64,000 nt of DNA from the NCBI RefSeq assembly GCF_010015585.1, contig NW_022985070.1:1076524-1140523 (forward strand), given 5' to 3'. Both the position numbers and the translations under genes were made by a program. Each line of letters begins with the position of its first letter. Position 1 is the first letter of the stretch. The notes beneath the pieces are model-generated. The model was not told the DNA's origin, ran no database searches, and saw nothing but the letters and a program-made list of their open reading frames with translations. Source of the DNA: Eremomyces bilateralis CBS 781.70 (taxonomy: Eukaryota > Ascomycota > Dothideomycetes > Eremomycetales > Eremomycetaceae). This document shows positions 33,819 to 44,841 of the stretch, one piece after another.

Positions 33819-33824
33819 TTTATA
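33819..33824 (-). promoter_or_regulatory. TATA box of the CaaX repeat-peptide gene
   Basis: TATAAA on the minus strand about 190 bp upstream of the ATG, leaving room for a UTR that includes the 57-nt intron. Confidence 0.5.
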
Positions 33825-33841
33825 GACAACTGATGGAGTAC

Positions 33842-35462
33842 TAGCTGTTCCGAAGCGCCTGTCCCTTTGATCCAGGAAGAGCTAAGGATGCAAAGCAAGC
33901 GAGTTTCAACTAGGGAGAGAAAGGTCTTGCGGACAATCGATTCACTTGAGGCGTTAGAAAAAACAAAACGCTCTGAATGATTCTCACGGAGAGGAGAAAG
34001 GCAGGAGAGGCTGGGAACTGGAATGTCTGCTGTTCTCGGATCGAAACAAAGCAATTGCTTCCAGAGGAAAGAGTTCGCAAGTTGAAGGATGCTCATTGGA
34101 AGTAGGAGATGCGGAACATCTTTGTGCCTCTGTTGGATCTATCACGATAAGTGTCCGGAAAAGGGATTTGGCGAGTTATGCTGAGAAAACGAGGCCGTCT
34201 TTGGAGCAGTGCACTGCTCAATCCTACCGCGCGCAACCCAATATCAGATGCAAATGCTGCTTCCTAGAAGCCACCCACCCATCGGAAACACACAGCATGA
34301 CGGAAATATATGACAGACATTTGCGTTGAAAGTCATTTGAAGCGCCGATACCATATGCCGCGACCAGATCTCAGACGAAATGGAAATGGCTTCCGAACTC
34401 GACGAAGGGGGAATCGCCCAAGTGCGCAGTGATCTGACAGGCGCCTACCATTCTCAGAACAGCGATACTCTGCTGATACTCTATAGATTCCTCGCTTAGG
34501 AGATTCTTTGAAAAAGCATTCAGTTGCCGTTAGTATTGTTGATGATGCTTACTATTGTTGTTGACGATGTTTACTATTGTTCTTAATATTGTTGTTGAAT
34601 TTCATATATGGCGCTAGTCCTAATCTGGAGGAGATATTCCGGTCCTTCCCAGCATCCATCCAATAATAAGCGCAATCCTTTGGAAGCGCATTGAAAGGAA
34701 ACTTGATTGATTTCGCATTCCTTGGCGGAAAAGTTCTCTAGGCGGAAAGGGATCCTTCAAATGCTTGGATTGCAAATTTGCAATGGAAAGCGGATTCGGC
34801 TTAGTGAAGCTTCCAGGTCTGTATGACGGAGTACCCCAATCCGTTGTATTTGCAGTTCTATGTTAGCTGAGTGTTTAAGGGGTAGTCTTTCTTCCTCTCC
34901 AAACCTCTATTACATTGAGGGTTCAAGGAGGAAAGTTCATTTATGGTTGAGATGGATGTAAATAGGAGAGGATGTTTAGCACCTTCTACAGTTTTACGTG
35001 ATTTGAATGACAGTATGAGAGATGAATGATCGACGCGGATAGAAAGTTCGAGAACATGCTGCTTTATTTAAGCATGTAACACGGTAATTAGATAAGGTCG
35101 GAAATGTCATGGGATTCACCGAAGATATTAATATACTGTAAGGATGCTGTTAACTGTACATCGAGGAGAGCGTAGACGTGGAAACAATTGTCCAGGCAGG
35201 CAGTGGCGGTGCGTTGAGAAATTCTGGAGGGTCAGAAGGAGGAAGGGGATTTCGCTAGTTAGTGTAACTGAATAGGACTCCATTTGCGGACCCTCATTCA
35301 CTTGCAATACCCCTGAGATGATTGACTCTGCACACAGCAGCTCTTCGGAAGGACTTGAAAAGCTCCACCATGGTGAACTGCCTCAGCAATCTTTGCCACA
35401 TCGTTCACCGCCCACTCCCCCGAGACCTGACCCATTTCGTTGGTAACGAATCCTCCATCGAC
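33842..35462. other. Intergenic, partly AT-rich
   Basis: Contains a TTG-rich low-complexity stretch around 34530-34605 (ATTGTTGTTGA-like) and an AT-rich part to about 35150. No gene seen. Confidence 0.45.
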
Positions 35463-37109
35463 TTAAGTAGAAGACAGGGCAGGGCGTCCGACGACCACAT
35501 TCTTTCTCCTCCCCATCTCTTGATCCCAGCCCACGGGCTTAGCCTCACTGTACCGCTTAACAACCTCGTACTCCTGACCCTCACCCTCCCTCCCGCAGGT
35601 TTCCTCCATAGTCACGAATCCACCAGTGATCTGATCCAGATACTCATTGAACTTATTCGAGTGTCCAATGCTGCAGCGCCGGTTGTCTGGCGCGGTGACG
35701 TGGGCCGTAAGTCCCGCAAATGACTTGAACCGTCGTTGGCAAATTGGACACCCCGCGAACCTAATTGCATGGATCGTCGCGAAATGCGCCTTGACATTCT
35801 CCTTGGAGGGTAGCGTATCAGAACATGACGGATAGGGGCATGCGTAACATTCTTGGATCGGGTTGTAGAAGGGGTCGCAATTGAAGTCGGGGTGGTTGGG
35901 ATCCCAGGTTTCAAGTTTGAATATCGAGTTGTTCCCGTACGGGACGAGATCGACTCGAGACTTATACTCAACGGTCAGTGCCTTTTCCCAGCCGTGCGTG
36001 CGGTGAACAAGTTGCTCCGTGGGTTCCGCCCTCGGTTGCCGCTGGTGATGGGCATCGTCGTTCACGGAAAGGAGACCCATCTCTTCCAAGCCGCCCATAA
36101 GATCGTCCATGATGTTTCCATCCGCTGCCATGAACTTCGCGAGTAGTTCAGGAGGAAGTTCAACATCGCCCAGGGCTTTGGATTCAGTTGGGGCAGCAAT
36201 AGGCTCCACCGGGAGTGGGTGGACTGTCTTGATTTCGGCTTCGATCGGAGTGACTGGTGAGGTTGCCTTCAGTTCGTCTTGGACTGGAGAGACTGGGAAG
36301 GTTGCCTTCGACACGGAAAGAACAGGAGGATGGCTGAGTTTCAGCCCATAGGGGTCATCATCGTCGTCCCAGTTCACGAACGGAATATCGGGGTCGTCCA
36401 AACCCAACGTCGGCATCTCGACCTCATCCATCCCTTCATTGCTTCGAGCAGTCTTGACTGCTGTGGCCTCTTCCATACTAGCTTCCTTGATCGAAGGCGG
36501 GGATTTGTCATCGACAACGGCCTCAATTCCTCCGACGGGCGAGGTCACATCATTTGCATCTTCCGCAGCTCCAGAGAAGTCCTTGGCGAAAACCAATCTC
36601 GCTGCGTCGGGGTCCGTCATGATGGTTTTGACGATGCTCTTGTGTTGAACGCGTCCATAGAACCGGTCAGATGTAATTTTCTTGCAAAACCCCTTCTCGA
36701 GGTGGTTTACGTAGGCAGCGGGGGTTCCGAAGGGCTTTCCGCAGCCCACGCAGTTGACACTATGGATCAACGGGTGGAACTGAGCGGAGACGTATTAGCA
36801 ATAAGAAAGAAATCTGAAGATGTAGGCCGTAGGCCGTACCCGGGTGAAATGCTGCACGCGTTCAATCTTCTCGGCGAATTCTGTGCCACAGATGTGGCAG
36901 ATCGGGACCTCGTCCGGGTCTTCGGTGTGCCTCTCATCAGTGATCTTGTGGTCGACCATCTGCTGCCAATCGTTGAAAAGCTCATCGCACTTCACGCAGT
37001 AGTCGTGGACATTCTTCATGTGCTCCAGTGTCCATTTGAGCTTCTTGTAGCTATAGGTGCAGCCAGGAGATCTGCATTTGAACACCGGTTCGTCAGTAAT
37101 AGCCGACAT
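35463..37109 (-). CDS. C2H2-type zinc-finger protein
   Basis: Exons 36840-37109 and 35463-36779 (528 aa), joined by a 60-nt GTACGG...CTCAG intron that gives QHFTR|FHPLIHS. I start at MSAITDEPVF; an in-frame ATG 11 codons upstream (37142) is possible. N-terminal fingers: CRSPGCTYSYKK...HMKNVH, then CVKCDELFNDW...H, then CHICGTEFAEK...HFTRFH, then CVGCGKPFGTP...HLEKGFC. The middle is acidic and low-complexity, with paired repeats (SPVQDELKATSPVTPIEAEI). Two further fingers near the C-terminus are CPYPSCSDTLPSK...HFATIH and CPICQRRFKSF...H. It is probably nuclear and nucleic-acid binding; target unknown. Confidence 0.8.
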
Positions 37110-37888
37110 GGTGAAGGTTGGAGTCCTGGACGGACAGAACAAAAGTGATGGGTCAGTGAGTTAAAAGCTCACGGTATAATTCTGTATTGGGGAAATATGT
37201 ATGAGAGAGAGTGAGAGAGAGTGAGAGAGAATAAGTGAGAGTGGGGGTGAGAGAGGTGGGAAAAGACTTGAAGGAAGAAATATCTATCACCGCAACAGAA
37301 AATGAAGCTGGTTCTGTAGAGTGAACGTGAAATTTCGGTAGCCTCCAGGCAGCATATATGAAAAAGATCCGTGTACGTGTGCGATAGGCTATTGCATGTG
37401 ATCAAGTCAAGCAAGTGAATTTGGAGCACATGATCATTGATTAAGAAGAGAGAGCTACCAGTGTAAAGACCATGATGACTGTTAAGCTCAAGCCTGAAGC
37501 CAGTAGTTACTGCAACTGTAATAACTGGCAATGAGGAGACGGCGAAGTCAGTTCTGAGACAAAGACTCAAGAAGAAGCGCTCCGCTTCTCTGCGTCATGG
37601 CTCCCTTACTCCTTAGATCCTCTTCTTTCCATTCAATTGAGTCATTGGCATTCAGATACGTCAACAAGTCTACATTGAAATGATGTACCGCCTGCCTACC
37701 AGTTGAAACCTTTCATTAATGATTGTCGTGCCTTGCATATGTGGATTGTCCTAGTCTCCTCTTCAAGAAACCGTAGACCTGTATCATGCAGACCATCAGT
37801 CATGAAACAAACCTTCTGTTTGCTCTCCAATGTGGTGTACCGGAGCCTAGTGCCTCAGAGGCCGTTCCAATTCAACCATGAAGAACAT
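37110..37888. other. Intergenic with GA-rich microsatellite
   Basis: Upstream of the zinc-finger gene. 37201-37260 is a purine-rich GAGAGT/GAGAGA stretch of about 60 bp, about 90-150 bp from the likely start. Otherwise nothing seen. Confidence 0.55.
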
Positions 37889-38556
37889 CTAGAACCGTGT
37901 ATATGGCAACCTAGACGGCGTTAATCAAACCGAAGACAAATCTACCGACATCCTCCTGGCTTACCATTTCCCTCGGATCGTAATCACTGCCCAAGTTCCT
38001 TGATCATCCACCTCTTTTTCCACCTTGGTGCTGAAGCTAATCGCACTCATGATTCCGTCTCCGAATTTCTCATTCAGGACCGCCTTATAGGCCAGACCAT
38101 AGTTCTGCACGATCTCATAAAGTCGATAGATCAACGGCTCCTTTGGCGGCATCTCAATACTACGTCCACGGTCCGGAAAGCCGGCCAGTTGCTTCGCAAG
38201 CGGTTCTTTAGGGACGGACAGCAGCGTAGAGAGGGCGTCGATGTCTTCAGCGGACGCCTTCGCCTGACCGTAGAATAGAGCCGCAACAGCAACCTCATCT
38301 CTGCCCACGGCGTTGCCGATTTCTGCGAACGTGAGATTCTTGGCTTGCTTGGCCTCGAACAGAGTCGCGGAGGACTCTGGCAGGCGGGGAGCGAGCGATG
38401 ACTACCAGGACGGTGGAGTTAGCTCGAGTCAGGAGGATCAGACATGTCGCAAATATCCCAACATGGTTTTGTACGTGCTATCGCGCCTAATGGTCGCGGG
38501 GGAGGAGGCCGTAGGAAGCACACGGAAGGTCATACCTCGAGGACGGAGACTGACAT
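37889..38556 (-). CDS. CYN1: Cyanate hydratase (cyanase)
   Basis: Converts cyanate and bicarbonate to carbamate, giving ammonia and CO2; cytosolic decamer in known members. Exons 38536-38556 (seven codons, MSVSVLE), 37965-38401 and 37889-37910 give 159 aa, the usual length. The introns have GTATGA...CTAAC...TAG and GTAAGC...TAG signals. The N-terminal helix-turn-helix part reads [20 protein letters not shown]. The catalytic region has [11 protein letters not shown], with the Arg and Glu of the active site, and SAISFS supplying the Ser. The last tiny exon restores the fungal ending GKWLPYTRF. Reading the middle exon alone would lose both ends. Gene symbol follows fungal usage. Confidence 0.95.
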
Positions 38557-39082
38557 GGTTGCTCAGGGGGGGTCGGTCACAGCGATTCAATGATATGGCA
38601 GCAAAGCAAATGTTTCTGGGGTGAGAAGGCCCTTTTTGTACAAACGAAATACAAAGCAGTTACGAAACCTGTGAGCAAGTTTGGAGATGTCGATTCTAAT
38701 ATAAATTCTGACGAAGTGATGATGTGAGGTTGAATGACTGGATACGTGCGAGAGGAGGACGTGGTTCAGCGATCCGTACGAAACGAGGTGGGGATTCCGA
38801 TATCCACAGTTACCAGTCCACCGCGGAATTTCTCCGTACGGTACTGATTACTCCGCTCCACCATACACGACGGTCTAGGGAAATGATACCAAATGAGCTC
38901 CTAAGCTAAAGCTACCTAAATGGGACTGGATGCCCAGAGTGGATGGTGTGCCTTGTTGATGTGCAAAGTGAAGATCCTAGCTCCGTTCACTTCTTCACCC
39001 CACAATCGTTCAGCCTTCAGTACCTGGCAACTGTAAAGTGTCAACAGCCTCTATGTTAGCATCTGCAACCAATCCGTAACCA
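38557..39082. promoter_or_regulatory. Divergent promoter region of cyanase and phospholipase D
   Basis: Non-coding 526 bp between divergent genes. No specific box claimed. Confidence 0.5.
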
Positions 39083-42000
39083 ATGCCCCGTTACAACGAA
39101 GACGACCTTGCTTACGGAGAGTATCACGGTCAGGGTGGTGAAGAGTCCAGTCGCCACTTCATTGGAGACGTCTTCCATCGATTGAGGGGTACGAAGCCAG
39201 ACAGCGAATATTCCCACGAGGCGGCACAAACACAAACACCTCCGGGCTCTGTATGTCCACGTCTTTTGACTCTTGGTGAAACACCAAACTCAGAAGCCAG
39301 TCATATTGTATGCTGATGCTATTATCCTCTAGACAACCCCATATGACCCTCATCTCATCGATCCAAACCCCACCACTGTGGGAAACATACAATCCCACGA
39401 TCCACCCGCCCAGTCTTCATCCACCATGTCATCTCTCTTTGGCAAGGTCCACCAGGCCGTGCATGGAGTCGGGGCACAGATCAAGGACAAAATCAACACC
39501 TTGGGCGATAACCAGACCGTCCACGCGCATACCAGCGTTGATGGACAGTGCTCGGATGGAGCCCATAGCAACAGTAGGCATAGATTCCATTCGTTCGCTC
39601 CTCAGCGCGAAGGCAACGAGTTGAAGTGGTACGTGGATGGCTGCAATTATATGTGGGCTGTAAGTGTAGCCATTGAGCAAGCCAGGGAGAGCATATGGAT
39701 TCTTGATTGTGAGTTCCTGGCCAATTCAGGTGGATCTTCTACTAAGACGACTCTTAGGGTGGCTGTCCCCCGAGCTCTACCTGCGTCGTCCACCAAAGAA
39801 GTTCGAGAACTACCGAATTGATCGTATGCTAAAAGCAGCCGCTGAACGAGGTGTGAAGGTCAACATCATTGTGTACAAAGAGGTTCGCTTCGAGAATGCA
39901 GTTGCTCCGATACGATATGAATGCTAACCCCCTATCAGGTGACCCAAGCACTCACTCGTAAGTTGAAGCAGACGCCCTAGACCTAGACTCCCAGATCTTT
40001 CCGAATTTCGACCCAACGACCAGTAGTTTGCTCGAGTTGGACTTGACTCTACACCGCATGTCATTGAGATTTCCAACGACATGGCCAGCTAACACATCGA
40101 CCTGTTCCAGTCTCTTCGGCGCATACGAAGCACCATCTCGAGGATCTGCACCCCAACATCGGCGTATTCCGTCACCCCGACCACCTTCCGGATACCGCCG
40201 TCCTCAGCTCGTCCTTTATCAGTTCCTTACAGAACCTGAAACTCACAGCTGCTTCTGCCGCAAAACTTCCCGGTGATGCTTTAAAAGCCGTGTATGGGAC
40301 GTCGGAAGGTACGGTGTTATACTGGGCCCACCACGAGAAGTTGTGTCTCATCGATGGCAACCTGGCCTTTATGGGAGGGCTTGACCTCTGCTACGGCCGC
40401 TGGGACACTCATCAGCATCCAATTGCAGACCTCCACCCCGCAAATATTGATGACACTGTTTTTCCAGGGCAAGACTACAACAATGCCCGAATCATGGACT
40501 TCCAAGATGTTCCCCATTGGGAGAACAACAAGTTGGACCGAACGAAGAGTGCACGGATGGGCTGGAGCGATGTCAGCCTATGCGTCAGGGGTCCGGCGGT
40601 TGAAGATCTCAAGGTCCATTTCGCCGAAAGATGGAACTTCATTTGGCAAGAAAAATACAGTGTGAAGAACGAAGGCCGTTATCATAAGATTGATATCCAT
40701 CGCTCTTCATATGGAGTGGTCGGCGAGGGCCAGACGGGTGCCGATTCAGCACAGGGATCGTACCAACCCTCAGGCGCCCAAGGCCTAGATGGCGCACCAT
40801 CAGAGTTCCAAGCACAAAGCCAAGGCCAGTATTTCCCCCCTCCGCCAACCCAAGCGAGTCGGGGAATAGATCATGCCGAAGGCGAACGCGGATTTGGCGG
40901 AGAGGATGGAGAGAGAGGGTTTCGTCATGGACGCCTCGGTGGTGCAGGAGACAAACTGTGGCAACGGGTTGAGGGTGGCCTTCAACAATTCGAGGACAAG
41001 TATCAATTACACCACGAATCTCACCATAGTGAACAGCAGCAAACCGGCCCTCTAGGAGGAGCCATCTGTCAGCTCACTCGCTCCTGTGCAGAATGGTCGC
41101 ACGGCACGCCTCTTGAACATTCCATCGCCAACGCTTACATCGAGACCATTACTGCTGCGAAACACTTTATCTACATCGAGAACCAGTTCTTTATCACAGC
41201 CACGACCCCGGAGCAGAAGCCTGTGGCAAATCTCATTGGCTCGGCCATCGTTGCGCGGATCAAACGAGCGGCACGAGAGAACCAGCCGTTCAAGATATTC
41301 GTGATGATGCCGGCCGTCCCGGCGTTTGCAGGGGACTTGCGAAGCGACGATGCCCTCAGCACCCGAGCCATTATGGAGTTCCAGTATCAGAGCATTTGCC
41401 GGGATCAGAAACGCCAGCTGAGCATCTACGAGCAACTCGCGCGCGAAGATATCGACCCGGTCCAGTACATCCGATTCTACAATCTGCGCAATTTCGACCG
41501 GCTTAACACGAGTGCGGCGTTGAGGACGGTCGAACAGAGCGCTGGTGTGAGTTATGAAGACGCACGTAAGCAGTATGACGAACAGGTTGGGGGCGGTTTC
41601 GGTCAAGGGCAACCGGAAGGACAGGAGACCTCGAGGGGATATGACCCTTCCGGATACCAACCGTACCATCCTGCTCCCGCTGAAGCAGACTCGAATCCCG
41701 GTTACCCACCGCCACCGCCTCGTCCTCAGGATCAGTACAACCCGCCTTCCCATACCGGATACGGTGCTCCACAGGACTACTCCGGCGCCGCACCATACTC
41801 GACCTACCAGTCTGCAACCTCGCAAGCCTCTTCGGACCCGACGCCCGATACCGTGTCCAATGCTTACATGCAAGGCGGACAGGACATCCGCAGCGCCCCA
41901 TGGTCCGGCGACGCGCAGTCAGAGCTGTCATCCATCGTCTCGGAAGAGCTCTACATTCACTCCAAACTGTTGATCGCGGACGACTCGGTGGTGATCTGCG

Positions 42001-42674
42001 GCTCGGCCAACCTGAACGACCGTTCCCAGCTTGGCAACCACGATAGCGAAATCGCCATCATCATCCGTGACCGCACGCCCGTGCCCGGCCCGCCGCCGAC
42101 GATCGCCGGACGTCCCAACGAGCAGGCGAACGCGTTCGCGACGAGTCTGCGGCGGTTCATCTTCCGGAAACATCTGGGGTTGGTCCCCCCGCAGCAGATG
42201 GACCGACCGGATCGCAACGCCATGCCGCTCGACGGCGGGATGGGAGGGATGACTAACGACTACGACTGGGGCAGCGAGGAAGATCGCGCAGTCCACGATC
42301 CACTGAGTGAGCCGTTCCTCGCCCTTTGGGACGGCACGGCGAGACGCAACACAGAGTCGTTTCGGAAAGTGTTCCACCCTGTCCCTGATGACACGGTGCG
42401 GACGTGGACGGCGTACGAGGAGTATTACACGAAATTCTTCGCGCCCCCGAAGCAGGAGGGCGCGGCCAAGGAAGGACAACCGGTTCCCAAGGCGAAGTAT
42501 GACGTCGGGCATGTGGTCGAGGAGAATTTCCCGGGCGGGGTGCACGAAGTCAAGGAGATCTTGAGTCAGGTGAAAGGAACGCTAGTGGAGATGCCATTGC
42601 TGTTCCTAAAGGATGAGGATATCGCGAAGGAAGGCTTGGGGTTGAATGCTTTCACTGAAGAAGTCTACACGTGA
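39083..42674 (+). CDS. Phospholipase D
   Basis: Hydrolyses phosphatidylcholine-type lipids to phosphatidic acid. Exons 39083-39250, 39333-39708, 39758-39882, 39939-39957 (19 nt) and 40111-42674 give 1083 aa in phase. The 19-nt exon encodes VTQALT and restores the family segment ALTLSSAHTKHHLEDLHPN. The first HKD motif is YWAHHEKLCLIDGNLAFMGG and the second is IHSKLLIADDSVVICGSANL. IETITAAKHFIYIENQFFI between them is also typical. There is no evident PX or PH domain at the N-terminus, unlike yeast Spo14. A Pro/Gln/Tyr-rich linker of about 130 residues precedes the second HKD. Expected on membranes, with no transmembrane segment. Confidence 0.93.
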
Positions 42675-42803
42675 GGGCATTCGAACATCTCGGCGGTGAC
42701 GTAACAGCCTATGAGTGATGAGTTCGACAAATGAGACACGAGGCTTTATGACCATGTTGATCATCGTTATGTTCACGACTCACGAGAAGCACGGCGGGCC
42801 TAG

Positions 42804-43220
42804 TTGATGTCATCTCAATATCATCATCGTCTGGCCCGCGTTGCTCCAGTGGCCTCTCTATCCAACACTACGGTCGCGACAGCTACCTACAATTTAAACG
42901 GCCCCTTGCAGCCACGCGAAATCCCAAAGCAGATGGAAGGTCAGGTGGCGTACGATCTGTGTCGCCAGAAGAAGACAAGGGTTAGTGAACTGCTCCAATG
43001 TAAACTGTTCTTCGTAATACTAATTAGTAAGTGCCTGCTGTGAACTGGATTTATTCTAACGCATAACTTATTCATCATAACCATCTCTTCAGTACAGGTA
43101 TTCAGATGGTATATCTACAGGTATCTATGACCCCCAACCTGGCACTGCCCGCTTGGATAAGCCTCTATCTACTCCAGATATGCCATATGTATACATCTCT
43201 ATTCAGCGCCATTTAGACTG
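42804..43220 (+). pseudogene. Possible degenerate Zn(II)2Cys6 regulator fragment
   Basis: The frame starts MSSQYHHRLARVAPVA and leads to GQVAYDLCRQKKTR, which resembles a zinc-cluster start (ACDLCRQKKTRC) with the first Cys changed to Tyr. A donor GTTAGT follows immediately. A candidate second segment begins with a Tyr codon (TAC) where the next Cys is expected. Both changes are TGC to TAC. No rest of a regulator follows. This is a weak call based on a 14-residue resemblance. Confidence 0.3.
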
Positions 43221-43244
43221 ATACTCAGAGCCTTTTCCACCCAT

Positions 43245-43726
43245 TTACAGACTCGGCTTCGGCGGCATCACCCGTGCTTCGCCATGCTCGCATGTGTAGC
43301 ATACAAGCCCGTTATCCTTCCGCCTCATAACCCCACGGACCATTCCCATCGACTTCCCAAGATGGACGATCTCGCTCTCGACAAGCAGGACAGACCCTTC
43401 CGATGCTGGTCGTATGTACGTGTAGTTCAACGTCCGCGAGACATGACCCGTGTCCCAGAAGTTCTCCTTCGCGACCGGCGCAACCGTGGCCGATGTACTT
43501 GACTTGATCAGCCTGCGGTTGCTTATGTCCGCCTCTATGCCATATACCGAGATACTCACCACATGTCGAACACGAGTGCAACCGCGCCTCCGTGCAGGTT
43601 TCCAGTCGCATTACATAATGACTTATCGCAGGTCAATTCGAACACGCTTTTCGCGAGGGTCGGATCTTTGGGGTCGAGATCGACGGAGATCACATTGAGG
43701 TGTCCGCGCAGGTGGCTATCAAAGAA
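43245..43726 (-). CDS. Hotdog-fold (4HBT) thioesterase-like protein, 5' end unresolved
   Basis: Exons 43560-43726 and 43245-43512 are joined by a 47-nt GTGAGT...CGCAG intron (FDM|WLIKS). The fold signature is clear: NATGNLHGGAVALVFDM, then FWDTGHVSRTLNYTYIRPA, SVLLVESEIVHLGKSMGMVRG. Likely an acyl-CoA thioesterase; substrate unknown. The N-terminus is not settled. The exon at 43726 begins FFDSHLRGHLNV after an acceptor (GAGCCAG). A frame just upstream (43729-43859) reads LIDINDENYK and KDETFADFQSLIDMV but ends at a TGA three bases before, and no clear ATG exon is found. Either an upstream exon was missed or the 5' end is broken. Confidence 0.65.
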
Positions 43727-43859
43727 CTGGCTCAAACCATATCAATAAGTGATTGGAAATCCGCAAAGGTCTCATCTTTGCTCACTTTATAATTCTCGTC
43801 GTTGATATCGATCAAGAAGAGGCTAGCACGGGCGCTTGGCTCTGGTCTAAGATCTACCT

Positions 43860-44330
43860 AGAGACCCATGGGATGGTGATATAGGAAAACGCTGGCTCGT
43901 CAGGAGCGCAAACGACTCAAGAACTGGTTCGGAGTGGGTACATGTCACACATCAGCAGAATATCGTTAAGGCACTGAAAGAAATGCGCTGTGGATATCGA
44001 GCAGCAAAAACTGAATACATATATGTCATGAGCATTTGCTGCAATGTTCTGTGACATCGGATCTCGTAGGGCGCAAGATTGGCTGTTTCAGGAACAGCCA
44101 AGGCTTGAGCTAGGTGCGCTAGGCTCTGTGTTAAGAGCATGGGATTGCTAAGTTACTACTCGTTGTTATTATCATGGAATAGGCAGGTATTTGAACTACC
44201 AATCATGCCACACATCTATCTCGTATCTGTTCCGTTAATAAACTTTGATGGTTTGCTCAGTACTCGTACATTCTTCTGTAACTTGAACACTGGCTGAACC
44301 TTAATCGTGGTCATACGTAGCTTGGCCGAT
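43860..44330. other. Intergenic
   Basis: No gene seen; between the thioesterase 5' region and the phosphotransferase relic. Confidence 0.4.
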
Positions 44331-44339
44331 TTAGAAACA

Positions 44340-44800
44340 TATATCTTGGAATATCATTCTGATGTTGGCGCCCTCAGCGATCCAAGGCTCCACGATCTGC
44401 TCAGACCCCTCGGCCAGTCGTCATTCCATTCAAACGCAGCGAATATAACAGCATACTCCCAGTAAGAAGGATACCAGCCTGAACTTTCCTAGTCAATGAT
44501 AGAAACCTCAAAGTCGTCAGCTGTGATGCGTTCCACGAGAATATTCTCCACTGAATATCAGTGTGTGTGAAAAATGGCAGGTGGCCCTTTAACACCTGTC
44601 CTAATTGGCGTTCATAGAAATCTGCTTTGTAGCTGTGCCTGTCGCTCATATCCCATATCCTCCGCAGCTTCCTTGCAAATCCCATATTCAATTCTTGCTC
44701 TGAGTCAAATGGGCACTCTAAGCATTCATGCATATATCTGTACCAGTTATTGTTAAAAAAGTGAAATTTTGAAATCACATTAGACAATGTATCATTGTCG
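44340..44800 (-). pseudogene. Truncated, broken APH-family phosphotransferase
   Basis: Only the C-terminal half of an aminoglycoside-phosphotransferase-type kinase remains. One frame gives HSYKADFYERQLGQVLKGHL and FFTHTDIQWR, which contains the catalytic HxDxxxxN region. The sequence then shifts by one base, and the next frame continues NILVERITADDFEVSIID, a TAG stop, then ESSGWYPSYWEYAVIFAAFE. The stop stands where DW (TGG) is expected. So there is one -1 frameshift and one nonsense change, plus loss of the N-terminal lobe, which is cut off next to the 3' end of the DUF6604 gene. Confidence 0.75.
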
Positions 44801-44841
44801 TAGTGCTTCTAGACATAAGTAGCGATGGCAGTCTCCGGGCA

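Noticed and set aside
33428-34096. 222-aa reading of the repeat-peptide gene from 34096
   Set aside because: It would read through a well-formed intron (33685-33741) and the TATA box, and its first 155 residues have no coherent character; the ATG at 33631 with good context is preferred.
37201-37260. GA-rich array as a possible CRISPR or satellite
   Set aside because: Simple microsatellite without spacers; only a promoter-type purine stretch.
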